This document shows, piece after piece, positions 9,605-19,285 of a DNA stretch of 64,000 nucleotides. Position numbers and translations under genes: made by a program. Numbering within the stretch: position 1 is the first letter of the stretch; every line of letters begins with the position of its first letter. Under the pieces are notes generated by a model, which was not told the DNA's origin, searched no databases, and worked only from the letters and a program-made list of their open reading frames with translations. The stretch is from NCBI GenBank assembly GCA_938038445.1, contig CALHRZ010000015.1:1-64000 (forward strand), written 5' to 3'. The stretch is from an uncultured bacterium. GTDB lineage: Bacteria; Verrucomicrobiota; Kiritimatiellia; CAIKKV01.

Positions 9605-11499
9605 TGTGCGGAATTGCAGGAATCTGGGGACCGGAAAACCGCGGTAAAACCGCGATGCCGGTTCTGCTCCGTTCCATGGCCCATCGTGGGCCCGACGACG
9701 AGGGGATATGGATCTGCCCGACTTCGGAAGGGACCAGCCTGATATTAGGCGCTCGCCGGCTGGCTATCCTGGACCCATCCCCTGCCGGTCGCCAGCCGAT
9801 GCGCGACCCGGCGAACGGTCTTGCGGTCGTCCTGAACGGCGAGATATACAATTTTCAAGAACTTCGCACCCAATGGCCTGCCGAAGTCTGGCAGTCCCGT
9901 TCCGACACCGAGGCGCTTCTCAAAGGGTTTTCGCGATGGCAGCATGGGCTGTGGAACCGCCTTTACGGCATGTATGCCGTTGCGATTTATGACGTCCAGC
10001 GGGGGCGACTGATTCTGGCCCGCGATCCCTTGGGAATCAAACCGCTCTATTACGGATGGGGAGAAAACGGGATTTTCTTTTTCTGTTCCGAACTCCGTCC
10101 TCTGATTCGGAGTGGGCTTGCAACGGGCGGTTTGGACCGCGCGGTCCTCGCCTCTTGTTTAGCCTACGGAGCTTCCTGCGAGCCGTTAACCCTTTGGCGG
10201 AATGTTCGGATGCTGGGCGCGGGGGAGTGGATGGAACTTGCGTGCGAAAAGGGACGGGTGACGGTAAAAGGGCAAGACCGGTTCTGGCAATGGCCAGTGC
10301 CGAGTTCGTTCGGGGGGTCCCGGCAGGACGCTGTGGCCGCTCTTCGCTACGCGTTCGACCGTGCCATACAGCGCCACTTGCTGAGCGATGTGCCGGTCGG
10401 CCTTTTTCTTTCAGGAGGCATGGATAGCGCCGCGCTTGCGGAACTCTGCCGGCGAAATGGCCTTGCGCCTCGGGCTTGGACGCTGTATCTCGAGGGAGTC
10501 GGCGGACATGACGAACGGGAACCGGCCACTGCCACCGCCCGCCGCTGCGGCCTGGCACACGAAGTGATAACCCTTGCTCCGAACGAATTAGCCGTTTTAT
10601 GGGAACGTTACATGAAGAGTCTTGACCAGCCGACGGTGGACGGCTTCAACACCTGGCTTATGGCTCGCGCGGCTCGGCAGCAGGGGTATAAAGTGACCCT
10701 TTCCGGTCTCGGGGGGGATGAGATGTTTGGGGGGTATGCGGGCGTGCGGCGTCTGAGGCCCCTTCTTTTCTTGAACCGCATGCTGAGTTTCGTGCCGGAT
10801 GCCGTTCGCAGAGGGATTGTGAATTCAGCGGCTCTCCGTTTCCCACCGGTTCAACGCGAAAAATGGCAAACCTTGCTCAATGTTCCCCATCAGGCCGCCG
10901 ACCTATGCCTATTGCGGCGTCTTCTTTTCGGGCCGGAGGCGCTCCGGCGATTGGGGTTTGGGGACATTCTCTGGGCATTGAATCCGCTCGGGCTTCCTCT
11001 TGAAAGCGACACCTCCGCGGGGGAGCACGCGCGCGACTTGTCGGCTTTGATCGGCGTCCTCGATATGCGCTATTATATGCGCAACATCCTCTTGCGGGAT
11101 GCCGATGTCATGGGGATGGCGCACAGTGTGGAAATCCGAGTGCCTCTCTTGGATCGCGAAGTGGCGGAGCTGGTTCTTTCGATGCCGGGGGCGTGGAGGA
11201 GACCGACCGGAAGAGTCAATAAGCCTCTTCTTGCAGAGGCAACGGATCTCCCTGAAGCCGCGCGCTGCCGTCCCAAGACCGGATTTGATCTTCCCTTTGC
11301 CGATTGGTTGCGTACGATATGGCGAGATCGGATGGAGGCGGGGCTCACCCGGCTGAGCCGGCGGGGCATTCTGGACGCGGATGGAATCGCGTGGGTCCGG
11401 AAGGAGTTCGAACGCCCTGGCGGCAACGGCTGGTGGTCCCGGATCTGGATGCTTCTTGTGGTGAACGAGTGGCTCGAACACAGGGCCAATGACGGCTGA
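9604..11499 (+). CDS. asnB: Asparagine synthase (glutamine-hydrolysing), EPS-cluster type
   Basis: 631 residues, normal length for class-B asparagine synthetase. Cys2 (MCGIAGIWG) is the N-terminal nucleophile of the glutaminase domain, with AHRGPDDEG near residue 22. The synthetase domain holds the PPi-loop LFLSGGMDSAAL, with SGGMDS at residues 270-275, and LSGLGGDEMFGGY near residue 365. The enzyme makes an amide from an acid, using glutamine and ATP. AsnB-type genes are common inside exopolysaccharide clusters, where they are suspected to amidate uronic acids or act on a cluster-specific acid; that role is inference here. Confidence 0.92.
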   Translation: MCGIAGIWGPENRGKTAMPVLLRSMAHRGPDDEGIWICPTSEGTSLILGARRLAILDPSPAGRQPMRDPANGLAVVLNGEIYNFQELRTQWPAEVWQSRSDTEALLKGFSRWQHGLWNRLYGMYAVAIYDVQRGRLILARDPLGIKPLYYGWGENGIFFFCSELRPLIRSGLATGGLDRAVLASCLAYGASCEPLTLWRNVRMLGAGEWMELACEKGRVTVKGQDRFWQWPVPSSFGGSRQDAVAALRYAFDRAIQRHLLSDVPVGLFLSGGMDSAALAELCRRNGLAPRAWTLYLEGVGGHDEREPATATARRCGLAHEVITLAPNELAVLWERYMKSLDQPTVDGFNTWLMARAARQQGYKVTLSGLGGDEMFGGYAGVRRLRPLLFLNRMLSFVPDAVRRGIVNSAALRFPPVQREKWQTLLNVPHQAADLCLLRRLLFGPEALRRLGFGDILWALNPLGLPLESDTSAGEHARDLSALIGVLDMRYYMRNILLRDADVMGMAHSVEIRVPLLDREVAELVLSMPGAWRRPTGRVNKPLLAEATDLPEAARCRPKTGFDLPFADWLRTIWRDRMEAGLTRLSRRGILDADGIAWVRKEFERPGGNGWWSRIWMLLVVNEWLEHRANDG

Positions 11500-11508
11500 G
11501 GGCAGAAC

Positions 11509-12642
11509 ATGCGGGCCATCCACATTGTTCCCAGTATTTGGACCCGCGCGAGTGGTCCGTCCTATTCCGTTCCTGCCCTCTGCCGGGCGCAGGTTCGCCA
11601 CGGCTGCCCCACCGCCCTCTACGTTTTGGATGGAGTTCCCGAGGACTTTCCCGCCGAGGTGGAGGTTCACGCCTTCCCCCGGTGGCCTTTTCCACAGAAA
11701 CTGGGCATCAGCCCGCCCATGCGCCGTGCATTGCGTGAAGCGTGGAAACGGGCCGATCTGGCCCACAACCACAGCCTCTGGATGATGCCGAACCTCTATG
11801 CCGGTGATGCCGTCGAAGCGAAAATTCCCTTGGTGCTTTCCCCTCATGGAACGATGTCCGATTGGGCCTGGCAACGTTCCGCCTGGCGCAAACGGCTGAT
11901 CGGCCGGCTCGGCCAGTTTCGAGTCCTTCACCGCGTCAGCCTTTTCCGGGCGACGGCGACCGATGAGTTGTTGGATATCCGCCGCCGCGGATTTCGCCAG
12001 CCCGTGGCCCTAATCCCCAACGGAATCGAGATTTCGGCGAAGGTCAATCCGAAAGGAATGATCCCCCGCGTTGTTCTCTATGCGGGCAGGATTCATCCCA
12101 AAAAGGGGCTTGAAAACCTTCTCAAAGCCTGGAAGCAAGCCGAGGAAGAATTTCCCGAATGGGAACTGAGATTGGTGGGGCCGGACAATGAAGGTTATGA
12201 GGTGCGGCTAAAAACATTGGCCGAACAACTCCGGGTGGCCAGGGTTCGTTTTATGGGCCCGCGATATGGCGCAGAACTCGCCGCGGAGTACCAGAGAGCC
12301 GACCTTTACGTGTTGCCCACCTTTTCCGAGAACTTTGGACTGACCGTCGCGGAAGCGCTGGCGAATGGAACCCCCGCAATCGTTACGCACGGTGCGCCGT
12401 GGCAGGGACTCGAACGTGAACAATGCGGCTGGTGGATCGAAGTGGGCGTCGGACCCCTGGTCGGCGCCTTGCGAGAGGCCATGCGGTTGGCGCCGGAAAT
12501 CCTGGCGAAGATGGGTCTTCAGGGACGGGCGTGGATGGAACGGGACTTTGGGTGGGACGAAATCGGGCGTCGAATGGTGAAAACCTATGAATGGCTTCTG
12601 GGAGGCGGGGAACCGCCCCCTTGGGTCGAGCGCGCGGCATGA
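11509..12642 (+). CDS. Glycosyltransferase family 4
   Basis: A 377-residue GT4 enzyme with MRAIHIVPSIWTRASGPSYS at the N terminus, LVLSPHGTMSDWAW near residue 105, VVLYAGRIHPKKGLENLL near residue 190 and a canonical EX7E motif in PTFSENFGLTVAEALANGTP (ENFGLTVAE). ATG 11509 lies nine bases after the asnB stop, with GAGGG just upstream. Its stop overlaps the next start (ATGA). It is likely one of the sequential transferases of the repeat unit. Confidence 0.9.
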   Translation: MRAIHIVPSIWTRASGPSYSVPALCRAQVRHGCPTALYVLDGVPEDFPAEVEVHAFPRWPFPQKLGISPPMRRALREAWKRADLAHNHSLWMMPNLYAGDAVEAKIPLVLSPHGTMSDWAWQRSAWRKRLIGRLGQFRVLHRVSLFRATATDELLDIRRRGFRQPVALIPNGIEISAKVNPKGMIPRVVLYAGRIHPKKGLENLLKAWKQAEEEFPEWELRLVGPDNEGYEVRLKTLAEQLRVARVRFMGPRYGAELAAEYQRADLYVLPTFSENFGLTVAEALANGTPAIVTHGAPWQGLEREQCGWWIEVGVGPLVGALREAMRLAPEILAKMGLQGRAWMERDFGWDEIGRRMVKTYEWLLGGGEPPPWVERAA

Positions 12643-14732
12643 GCGCGGCGATCCCCATTTCCGTTCTGATTCCCGTTCGAAACGAAGAACGCAACATCGG
12701 CGCGTGTCTCGAATCGGTCCGCTGGTCCGACGACGTCTGGGTGGTGGACTCCCAGAGCACGGACCGTACGGTCGTCCTTGCCGAAGAGGCCGGCGCGAAG
12801 GTCGTTCAATTCCATTACGACGGCGGCTGGCCCAAAAAGAAGAATTGGGCCCTTCGGACTCTCCCTTTTCGCTATGACTGGATTCTCATCCTCGATGCCG
12901 ACGAACGGGTGGACCCTCCGTTGCGGGACGAATTGGTCGAGGCGATTCGAAGAACCGAATTCGATGGGTTTCATCTGCGATGGAAATTCATCTTTCTTGG
13001 CCAGTGGATGCGGCACTCCTGGAGCCACGGCTGGATGCTCCGCTTGATCCGCCGTGGCAAAGGGGAGTATGAGGACCTCGGCATGCGCGGCGAGGGTGGC
13101 TGGGACAACGAAGTGCATGAAAACCTCGTCGTCGAGGGACGGACCGGCTTTTTGAAGGCATGGCTTCGGCACGAAACCCGGCAGGATTTGTCTTTCTGGA
13201 TCCGCAAGCAGAACGAGTTTAGCGACTGGAATGCGGTCCGGCGCCTTCATCAGCTGTCCGAACCGGTCCCCCCTCCTGCGCCGCGTCTGTTCGCCGATCC
13301 CCTTTATCGACGCCGTTTCCTCAAGGCGATTTATGTTCGTTTGCCTGCCAAGCCCCTTCTCATGTTTATTTACCTCTATGGAGCAAAATGGGGGTTTCTT
13401 GATGGGAAAGCGGGGCTCTATTTTTGCCTGTTGCGCGCCGTTCATGAACTGAACATTTCGGCCAAGATGTATGAAATCCAGAGGCGCAACTGGAAAGGTG
13501 AACTAACAGGATCCCGGCCGACGGTTTTGATCATCGCCCGCCATTACCTTCCTGGCTTCCGGGCGGGGGGTCCGGCGCGTTCCATCGAGGGAATCGCCGA
13601 AAAACTTTCCAGGCAATTCAGATTCATTGTGGCAACGCTGGACCGGGATGCCCGCCAATCTTGCCCTTATGAGGGCATTGCCTCGAATCGCTGGGTGGCC
13701 CGATCCTACGCGGATGTCCTCTACCTTTCTCCCCGTCCCCGCTTGGGGCGAACGCTTCGCCGTCTCGTCCAAGTCACTTCCCATCATCTCCTCTATTTGA
13801 ACAGCCTGTTTGATCCGGTGTTTACGCTTCCCCTTCTCTGGGGGCGCCGTTGGGGGTGGATTCCCCCGCGACCGGTGCTCCTTGCGCCGCGGGGTGAACT
13901 TCATCAGGGCGCGCTTCAGCAGAAACGGCTAAAAAAGCGTCTTTTCCTTTGGTTCGCGCGGCGGCTGGGGCTTTACCAAGGTCTTTATTGGCATGCGACA
14001 TGTCCGGAAGAACGAACGAACATCCTGCGGGTTTTCGGCGATGAGCCGGGCATTGAGAAGCGGGTTTTCGTTTGCCGAAATCTGACGCCGAGCCCGTCCT
14101 GTTCTCTTCCGCCGCGCAGCCCAAAGCAGGCCGGTCGGCTTCGGGCCGTGTTTCTTTCCCGCATCACCCCGAAGAAGAATCTCGAAGCGGCGATTGCCTG
14201 GCTCAGTCGGCTGGAACAAAACGTCTCGCTCGACGTGTTCGGTCCCATTTCGGATGAGGACTACTGGAACCGTTGCCAAGGGGAAGCGCAAAAGAGGGGA
14301 CTGGATTTTCACTACCAGGGGGCGATTCCCCACGAGCAGGTGGTCGAGACGCTGGCATCCTTCGATTTGCTGGTGCTTCCCACTCGGGGTGAAAACCACG
14401 GCCATGTCGTGCTTGAGGCCCTTCTGGCGGGTTGCCCTGTGGCGATCAGCGATCAGACCCCCTGGGAACGACTGGAGGAGGAAAAGGCGGGCTGGGTGAT
14501 TCCTCTTGAAGCCGAACCCCGCTGGTTGGAGGTCTTTCGACAGGTTCAGCGCATGGAGGAGCCGACGCATGCAAAATGGCGCGAAGGGGCGCGGCGTGCG
14601 GCGGAACGCTTTTTATCGGACACCCAACCGGCCGACGATCATCTGCGGATGTTCGACCAAATCATGAACGAAGCGGAACGCCGCGCTTCGACCGATTCTC
14701 CTCCGGGAGGAGGCTTGACCGATGCTCGATGA
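12639..14732 (+). CDS. Bifunctional GT2-GT4 glycosyltransferase fusion
   Basis: A 697-residue fusion. Residues 1 to about 285 form a WaaE/KdtX-like GT2 domain: ISVLIPVRNEERNIG, VVDSQSTDRT, the tryptophan-lysine segment WPKKKNWAL, and ILILDADERV as the DXD-type motif. From about residue 288 a complete GT4 domain follows: VLIIARHYLPGFRAGGPARS, LLAPRGELHQGAL, and the canonical EX7E segment PTRGENHGHVVLEALLAGCP. No frameshift or internal start separates the halves. ATG 12639 overlaps the preceding stop; the in-frame ATG at 12591 is unlikely because it adds only a basic, low-complexity extension. It probably adds two consecutive sugars. Confidence 0.88.
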   Translation: MSAAIPISVLIPVRNEERNIGACLESVRWSDDVWVVDSQSTDRTVVLAEEAGAKVVQFHYDGGWPKKKNWALRTLPFRYDWILILDADERVDPPLRDELVEAIRRTEFDGFHLRWKFIFLGQWMRHSWSHGWMLRLIRRGKGEYEDLGMRGEGGWDNEVHENLVVEGRTGFLKAWLRHETRQDLSFWIRKQNEFSDWNAVRRLHQLSEPVPPPAPRLFADPLYRRRFLKAIYVRLPAKPLLMFIYLYGAKWGFLDGKAGLYFCLLRAVHELNISAKMYEIQRRNWKGELTGSRPTVLIIARHYLPGFRAGGPARSIEGIAEKLSRQFRFIVATLDRDARQSCPYEGIASNRWVARSYADVLYLSPRPRLGRTLRRLVQVTSHHLLYLNSLFDPVFTLPLLWGRRWGWIPPRPVLLAPRGELHQGALQQKRLKKRLFLWFARRLGLYQGLYWHATCPEERTNILRVFGDEPGIEKRVFVCRNLTPSPSCSLPPRSPKQAGRLRAVFLSRITPKKNLEAAIAWLSRLEQNVSLDVFGPISDEDYWNRCQGEAQKRGLDFHYQGAIPHEQVVETLASFDLLVLPTRGENHGHVVLEALLAGCPVAISDQTPWERLEEEKAGWVIPLEAEPRWLEVFRQVQRMEEPTHAKWREGARRAAERFLSDTQPADDHLRMFDQIMNEAERRASTDSPPGGGLTDAR

Positions 14733-16173
14733 CGTATTGCGAGGATTGGCGGATTCCTATTTCCGACTGCCGGAGTGGCTCCGGCGGGGGGCGGGCGGTT
14801 TCTACCGTCGAATTCCCCCCCGTTGGCGAATGGGACGCACCTATCGGGAAACGTTTGCGTTCATCCGGGAGTCGGAGTTTTGGTCGCTGCCGCGGCACCG
14901 GGTCTGGCAATGGGGCAAGATCGAAGAAACGGTGCGACTCGCTTACGAACATGTGCCCTATTACCATCGCCGTTTCGGAGCGGCGGGACTTCATCCCGCC
15001 GATCTCCGTTCGTTCGATGACTTTCAACGGTTGCCGTTCCTCACGAAGGCCGATGTCAAAGAATACCTCGAGGAGATGGCCTCCCGGGGGGTACCCCGTT
15101 GGAAGTGGCTTGCGACCACGACGGGCGGAAGCACCCGCACGCCGATGCGGTTTTACCAGTTGAAGGGAGTGACTCGCAGCAAGGAGCGCGCCTTCGTTCA
15201 CGACATGTGGGGACGGTTTGGCTATCGTCCCGGCCGGCGCGCGGTTCAGATCAAGGGGCGGCACGTGGGTCGCCCGGACCGCGGGCGTTTTTGGGAATAC
15301 GAGCCGATTCAAAATGTCCTCGAAATGGATAGCCATTACCTTACCGAATCCAATCTGCCCGCTTATGTGGAGGCCATTCGCCGGTTCGCTCCAGAATTTC
15401 TCATCGGGTACGTTTCCTCGATTTATCTCCTGGCCCGCTGGCTGGAAGAGCATAAGGAAGCGGGATTTCCCCGCCTCGTGGGCCTCTTTTTGGCCTCTGA
15501 AAACCTTTATCCCTGGCAGCGCGCATTGTTTCGCCGGGTGTTTCAGTGCCCGATCTGCTCCCATTACGGACATTCGGAAATGGTGCTGCTGGGCGCCGAA
15601 TGCCCGTTTTCTCCTCGCTACCATTTCTACCCCCAATACGGCTACCTGGAACTGATCGGAGCCGACGGCAAACCCTGCACGCGCCCGGGGGAGGTCGGCG
15701 AACTGGTCGGCACGAGTTTTGACAACCCCGTCATGCCATTCATTCGTTATCGAACGGAAGACTACGGCGTCCTGGGAAGCAGTTTCTGCGAATGCGGCCG
15801 GAATTATCCCGTCTTGGATCGGATCGAAGGGCGTCTTCAAGAGTTCATCGTGACCCGCTCGGGCCGATTGATCTCGATCTGCGTAATGGGGGCTGCCCAT
15901 TTCGACATGCTCGATAATGTGTATCAGACCCAGTATTATCAGGAAGAACCCGGCAAGGTGGAGTTTCGGGTGGTGCCCCGCCGCAGTTTCGCGGCCGAGG
16001 ATCTTCACCGGATTCAGGCGGCGGTTCAGGAACGGACAGGGGCGGACGTCGAGGTGACGGTTCGGGTCGTCAAGGAAATTCCCCGAACCCCCTCGGGAAA
16101 GCATCGGATGATCGTCCAGAAAATCGAATTGCCTGCCTTTCTTCGGCCGGGCGGAGAGGAGACGCACGCGTGA
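14722..16173 (+). CDS. CapK/PaaK-like adenylate-forming enzyme
   Basis: A 483-residue protein of the phenylacetate-CoA ligase / coenzyme F390 synthetase-like group. The phosphate-loop segment ATTTGGSTRTPM lies at residues 131-142, and CSHYGHSEMVLLGAEC and PFIRYRTEDYGVL follow in the usual order, ending with the C-terminal lid PRTPSGKHRMIVQKI. Family members activate carboxylic acids as acyl-adenylates. CapK-like versions occur in capsule clusters, where their exact reaction is uncertain. The start lies 11 bases inside the previous gene with a strong GGGAGGAGG site about ten bases upstream. Confidence 0.85.
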   Translation: MLDDVLRGLADSYFRLPEWLRRGAGGFYRRIPPRWRMGRTYRETFAFIRESEFWSLPRHRVWQWGKIEETVRLAYEHVPYYHRRFGAAGLHPADLRSFDDFQRLPFLTKADVKEYLEEMASRGVPRWKWLATTTGGSTRTPMRFYQLKGVTRSKERAFVHDMWGRFGYRPGRRAVQIKGRHVGRPDRGRFWEYEPIQNVLEMDSHYLTESNLPAYVEAIRRFAPEFLIGYVSSIYLLARWLEEHKEAGFPRLVGLFLASENLYPWQRALFRRVFQCPICSHYGHSEMVLLGAECPFSPRYHFYPQYGYLELIGADGKPCTRPGEVGELVGTSFDNPVMPFIRYRTEDYGVLGSSFCECGRNYPVLDRIEGRLQEFIVTRSGRLISICVMGAAHFDMLDNVYQTQYYQEEPGKVEFRVVPRRSFAAEDLHRIQAAVQERTGADVEVTVRVVKEIPRTPSGKHRMIVQKIELPAFLRPGGEETHA

Positions 16174-18305
16174 AACAGCTCGTTCAGGATTTACGTACGG
16201 GTGAAACCCGCCTTATCGAGGCGCCTGCCCCGGCCGTTCGGCCCCACACCCTTCTCGTACGGGCGTCTCGTTCTCTTGTCTCCCCGGGAACCGAGCGGAT
16301 GCTGGTGGAGTTCGCCCGTGCCGGCTGGATCGAAAAAGCCCGGCAGCAACCTGAAAAAGTGCAACAGTTTCTCGATCGGCTGCGAACCGATGGGATTTTT
16401 CCGGCGATCGAAGCTGTCTTTCGCAAACTTAATCAACCGCTTCCACTCGGCTACTGCCACGTCGGCCGTGTGTTGGCCGTGGGTCCCGGTGCAACAGGGT
16501 TTCGGGTGGGCGATCGGGTCGTCTCCAACGGCCCCCACGCCGAGATCGTTTGCGTGCCCGCCACCCTTGCCGCCCGGATTCCCGAAGAGGTGACGGATGA
16601 ACAGGCGGCGTTCACCGTGCTGGGTGCCGTCGCCCTCCAGGGGATTCGCCTACTGCGGCCAGAATTCGGCGAAACAGTCGCGGTGTATGGCCTCGGCTTG
16701 ATCGGCCTTCTTGCTGCCCAATTGCTGCGGGCCAACGGTTGCCGCGTGCTCGGTCTGGATCTCGATTCCGACCGGTTGAAACTGGCTTCCCGTTGGGGAG
16801 TTGAACCCATTCCGGCCCGGGAAAATCCTGTTGCGGTTGTGGCGTCCGCCACCGGGGGACTGGGGTGCGACGGTGTGCTCATTACGGCGGCGACAAGGGA
16901 CGATGCCCTCATCCATTACGCCGCGCAGATGTCTCGGAAAAAGGGCCGGCTGGTTCTCGTGGGAGTCACGGGGCTTCGCCTTCGGCGGACCGATTTCTAC
17001 GAGAAGGAACTTTCCTTTCAGGTGTCCTGCTCCTATGGCCCGGGGCGGTATGATGAGGAGTATGAGCGGAAAGGGCGGGATTATCCGCCTGCGTATGTCC
17101 GATGGACGGCCCGCCGGAACTTTGAGGCCGTTCTCCATGCCTTGCGAGAGCGGCGACTCGAGGTGGAACCCCTCATCAGCGAACGCACCCCGCTTGAGGC
17201 GTTTCGTGCCATCTACGACAATCTTCGGAAACCGGGGGTACTGGCCAGCCTGCTCCTTTATCCGGAGTCTGACGCGCCTTCCGCCCGGATCGTGGCGGTT
17301 GCTCCGCCGGTCGGGCGGCTTGGGCAAGGCTGCCTCGCGCTCTTCGGCGCCGGCGCGTTTGCCTCCGGGGTGCTTGCCCCAGCGCTGAAGGCAGCCGGTT
17401 TTCGCCTCAAAACCCTTGTCTCCGAGGGGGGACTTTCCGCCGCCGTGCAGGCTCGCCGTCTCGGATTCGAACAAGCCGCCACGGAATCCGCTGTTGTCTG
17501 GGAGGACCCGGAAGTGGAATTGGCGGCGATTGCCACGCGCCATGATTCTCACGCCCGGTTGGTCTGCGAAGCGCTTGCGGCGGGAAAACAGGTGTTTGTG
17601 GAAAAACCGTTGGCTCTTTCCCTTGACGAATTGAACCGTGTTCGGCTGGCGGCGCAACAGGCCGCGGAACGCGGCATAGGCGTTGTGGTGGGATTCAACC
17701 GCCGCTTTGCGCCCTTGGCGCTTCGGACCCGGGCGCTTCTCGAGGGGTTGGGGCCCTTCAATATTTCCGCTACCATGAATGCGGGAGCCCTTCCGCCGGG
17801 CCATTGGGTTCGGGATGCGGAGAGAGGCGGAGGGCGCGTGGTGGGCGAAGCGTGTCATCTGGCTGATCTGGCGGTTTATCTCTGCGCCTCTCCGATTACG
17901 GCGGTTTGCATGAACACTCTCGGCGGCGAGGCCAATGAAGACGACAACGCGGTCATTCTGCTCCGACTGGCCGACGGTTCGCAGGCGGCGCTTCACTATT
18001 TTTCGAACGGTTCCAGCGCTTATCCCAAAGAACGGGTGGAGATCTTCGGGGGGGGGCGGACGCTTGTGCTCGACAATTGGAGGCGTCTGGAGGGCTATGG
18101 ATTTGAAAAATTCCGAAGCGCGGGAAGCCGTCAGGACAAGGGACACGCGGAAGAATGCAGGCGGTTGGCCGCCTGGGTTCGGGAGGGCGGTCCGCCACCG
18201 GGCGATTTCGAAGCGGCCTTGAATGTTACGGAAGCCATGCTGGCGGCCCGCGAATCCCTGGTGGCGGGCCGATGGGTCGAAGTCGGGGGCCGACAAGCCC
18301 CATGA
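16170..18305 (+). CDS. Bi-domain oxidoreductase: zinc-type dehydrogenase fused to Gfo/Idh/MocA
   Basis: A 711-residue fusion. Residues 1 to about 365 resemble a medium-chain dehydrogenase: SLVSPGTERMLVEF, LPLGYCHVGRVLAVG, and a Rossmann motif GLGLIG near 174-179. From about residue 385 a Gfo/Idh/MocA domain follows with FGAGAFASGV (start near 392), HDSHARLVCEALAAGKQVF, EKPLALS and GEACHLADLAVYL. Such two-domain proteins are typical of EPS clusters next to CapK-like, AsnB and WecB genes and are thought to make or modify a nucleotide-linked sugar; the substrate is unproven. GTG 16170 overlaps the previous stop and follows GGAGAGGAG. Confidence 0.88.
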   Translation: MKQLVQDLRTGETRLIEAPAPAVRPHTLLVRASRSLVSPGTERMLVEFARAGWIEKARQQPEKVQQFLDRLRTDGIFPAIEAVFRKLNQPLPLGYCHVGRVLAVGPGATGFRVGDRVVSNGPHAEIVCVPATLAARIPEEVTDEQAAFTVLGAVALQGIRLLRPEFGETVAVYGLGLIGLLAAQLLRANGCRVLGLDLDSDRLKLASRWGVEPIPARENPVAVVASATGGLGCDGVLITAATRDDALIHYAAQMSRKKGRLVLVGVTGLRLRRTDFYEKELSFQVSCSYGPGRYDEEYERKGRDYPPAYVRWTARRNFEAVLHALRERRLEVEPLISERTPLEAFRAIYDNLRKPGVLASLLLYPESDAPSARIVAVAPPVGRLGQGCLALFGAGAFASGVLAPALKAAGFRLKTLVSEGGLSAAVQARRLGFEQAATESAVVWEDPEVELAAIATRHDSHARLVCEALAAGKQVFVEKPLALSLDELNRVRLAAQQAAERGIGVVVGFNRRFAPLALRTRALLEGLGPFNISATMNAGALPPGHWVRDAERGGGRVVGEACHLADLAVYLCASPITAVCMNTLGGEANEDDNAVILLRLADGSQAALHYFSNGSSAYPKERVEIFGGGRTLVLDNWRRLEGYGFEKFRSAGSRQDKGHAEECRRLAAWVREGGPPPGDFEAALNVTEAMLAARESLVAGRWVEVGGRQAP

Positions 18306-19261
18306 ACCCACCGGCGTATTATTGGCGCATTCTGGCGGCTTATGGGGGTTGGGGGCGGAGTCACCTCGCCTTCTGGCACGAAACGCCCGCTGTGGAGGCG
18401 GGGTCTTTCGACGATCCCCCGTCGGGGCGGTACTATATGGCCTTTGCGGAGAAAGCCGCGTATGCCGGTCCCTTTGATGCCGGGGGCATCCCGCTGCTGG
18501 ACTATCGGGGGCGTATCGGCCCGCAGTATAACCCGATCGCCATTGCTCAATACGGTCTGGCCCGTTGGAATCGGTTCTGCAAGACCGGGTCGGAAGAAGA
18601 TCGTGCGGCCGCTTACCGAATGGGGGATTGGCTTCTTCGAAATCAGGAGGATGGCGTCTGGCTTCACCGGTTCGATTGGGAATACTTTCGCCCGCTTCGT
18701 GCTCCGTGGCGTTCCGGGTTGGCGCAGGGGCAGGGCCTTTCCCTTTTGGCCCGACTCTATGCGCACAGCGGCGAAGCGCAGTATCGTGAGGCCGGGCGAC
18801 AGGCGCTTCGGCGATTGGCGGCCGCTGTCGCGGAGGGTGGCTGCGTCATCGAAGAGCCCGATGGTTCTGTTTGGATCGAGGAGTATATCACGGAACCTCC
18901 GACCCACATCCTGAACGGCATGATTTGGTCCCTCTGGGGAGTTTGGGACTGGCTTCGCCTGGGTCCGGACTCCCGCGCGTGCCGGCTTTGGGAGGAGGGA
19001 GTTCGGACGCTTCGCCGTCAGCTGCACCGGTTCGACCTGGGGTTCTGGTCTTGCTATGACCTGGCGCCCGTTCGATTGCCCAATCCCGCCAGTCCCTTCT
19101 ATCATCGTCTCCACATTGTTCAGATGGAGGTGCTGGCAAGACTGTCGAGAGAGCCCTTTTTTACCGAAGTCGGCCGGCGATGGGAGTCCTATACACGCCG
19201 ACGCGGCCAACGGTGGAGAGCCTTTATGCTCAAATGTCTATTCAAGGTCATCTATTATTAG
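18302..19261 (+). CDS. D-glucuronyl C5-epimerase C-terminal domain protein
   Basis: A 319-residue protein matching the catalytic C-terminal domain of D-glucuronyl C5-epimerases (PF06662-like). Key segments are PQYNPIAIAQYGLARWN, WRSGLAQGQGLSLLARLYA and ITEPPTHILNGMIWSLWGVW. Characterised relatives convert glucuronic to iduronic acid in heparosan-type chains. No signal peptide is seen, so action may be cytoplasmic, on a precursor. The open frame extends upstream into the preceding gene; ATG 18302 was chosen for its ATGA overlap and for starting just before the conserved region. This supports a uronic acid in the polymer but does not identify it. Confidence 0.8.
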   Translation: MNPPAYYWRILAAYGGWGRSHLAFWHETPAVEAGSFDDPPSGRYYMAFAEKAAYAGPFDAGGIPLLDYRGRIGPQYNPIAIAQYGLARWNRFCKTGSEEDRAAAYRMGDWLLRNQEDGVWLHRFDWEYFRPLRAPWRSGLAQGQGLSLLARLYAHSGEAQYREAGRQALRRLAAAVAEGGCVIEEPDGSVWIEEYITEPPTHILNGMIWSLWGVWDWLRLGPDSRACRLWEEGVRTLRRQLHRFDLGFWSCYDLAPVRLPNPASPFYHRLHIVQMEVLARLSREPFFTEVGRRWESYTRRRGQRWRAFMLKCLFKVIYY

Positions 19262-19285
19262 CGGGGAAGTCGAGGGCCGTTTGGC

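Noticed and set aside
16650-18311. 553-codon minus-strand open frame
   Set aside because: Antisense to the bi-domain oxidoreductase, whose two Rossmann motifs are unmistakable.
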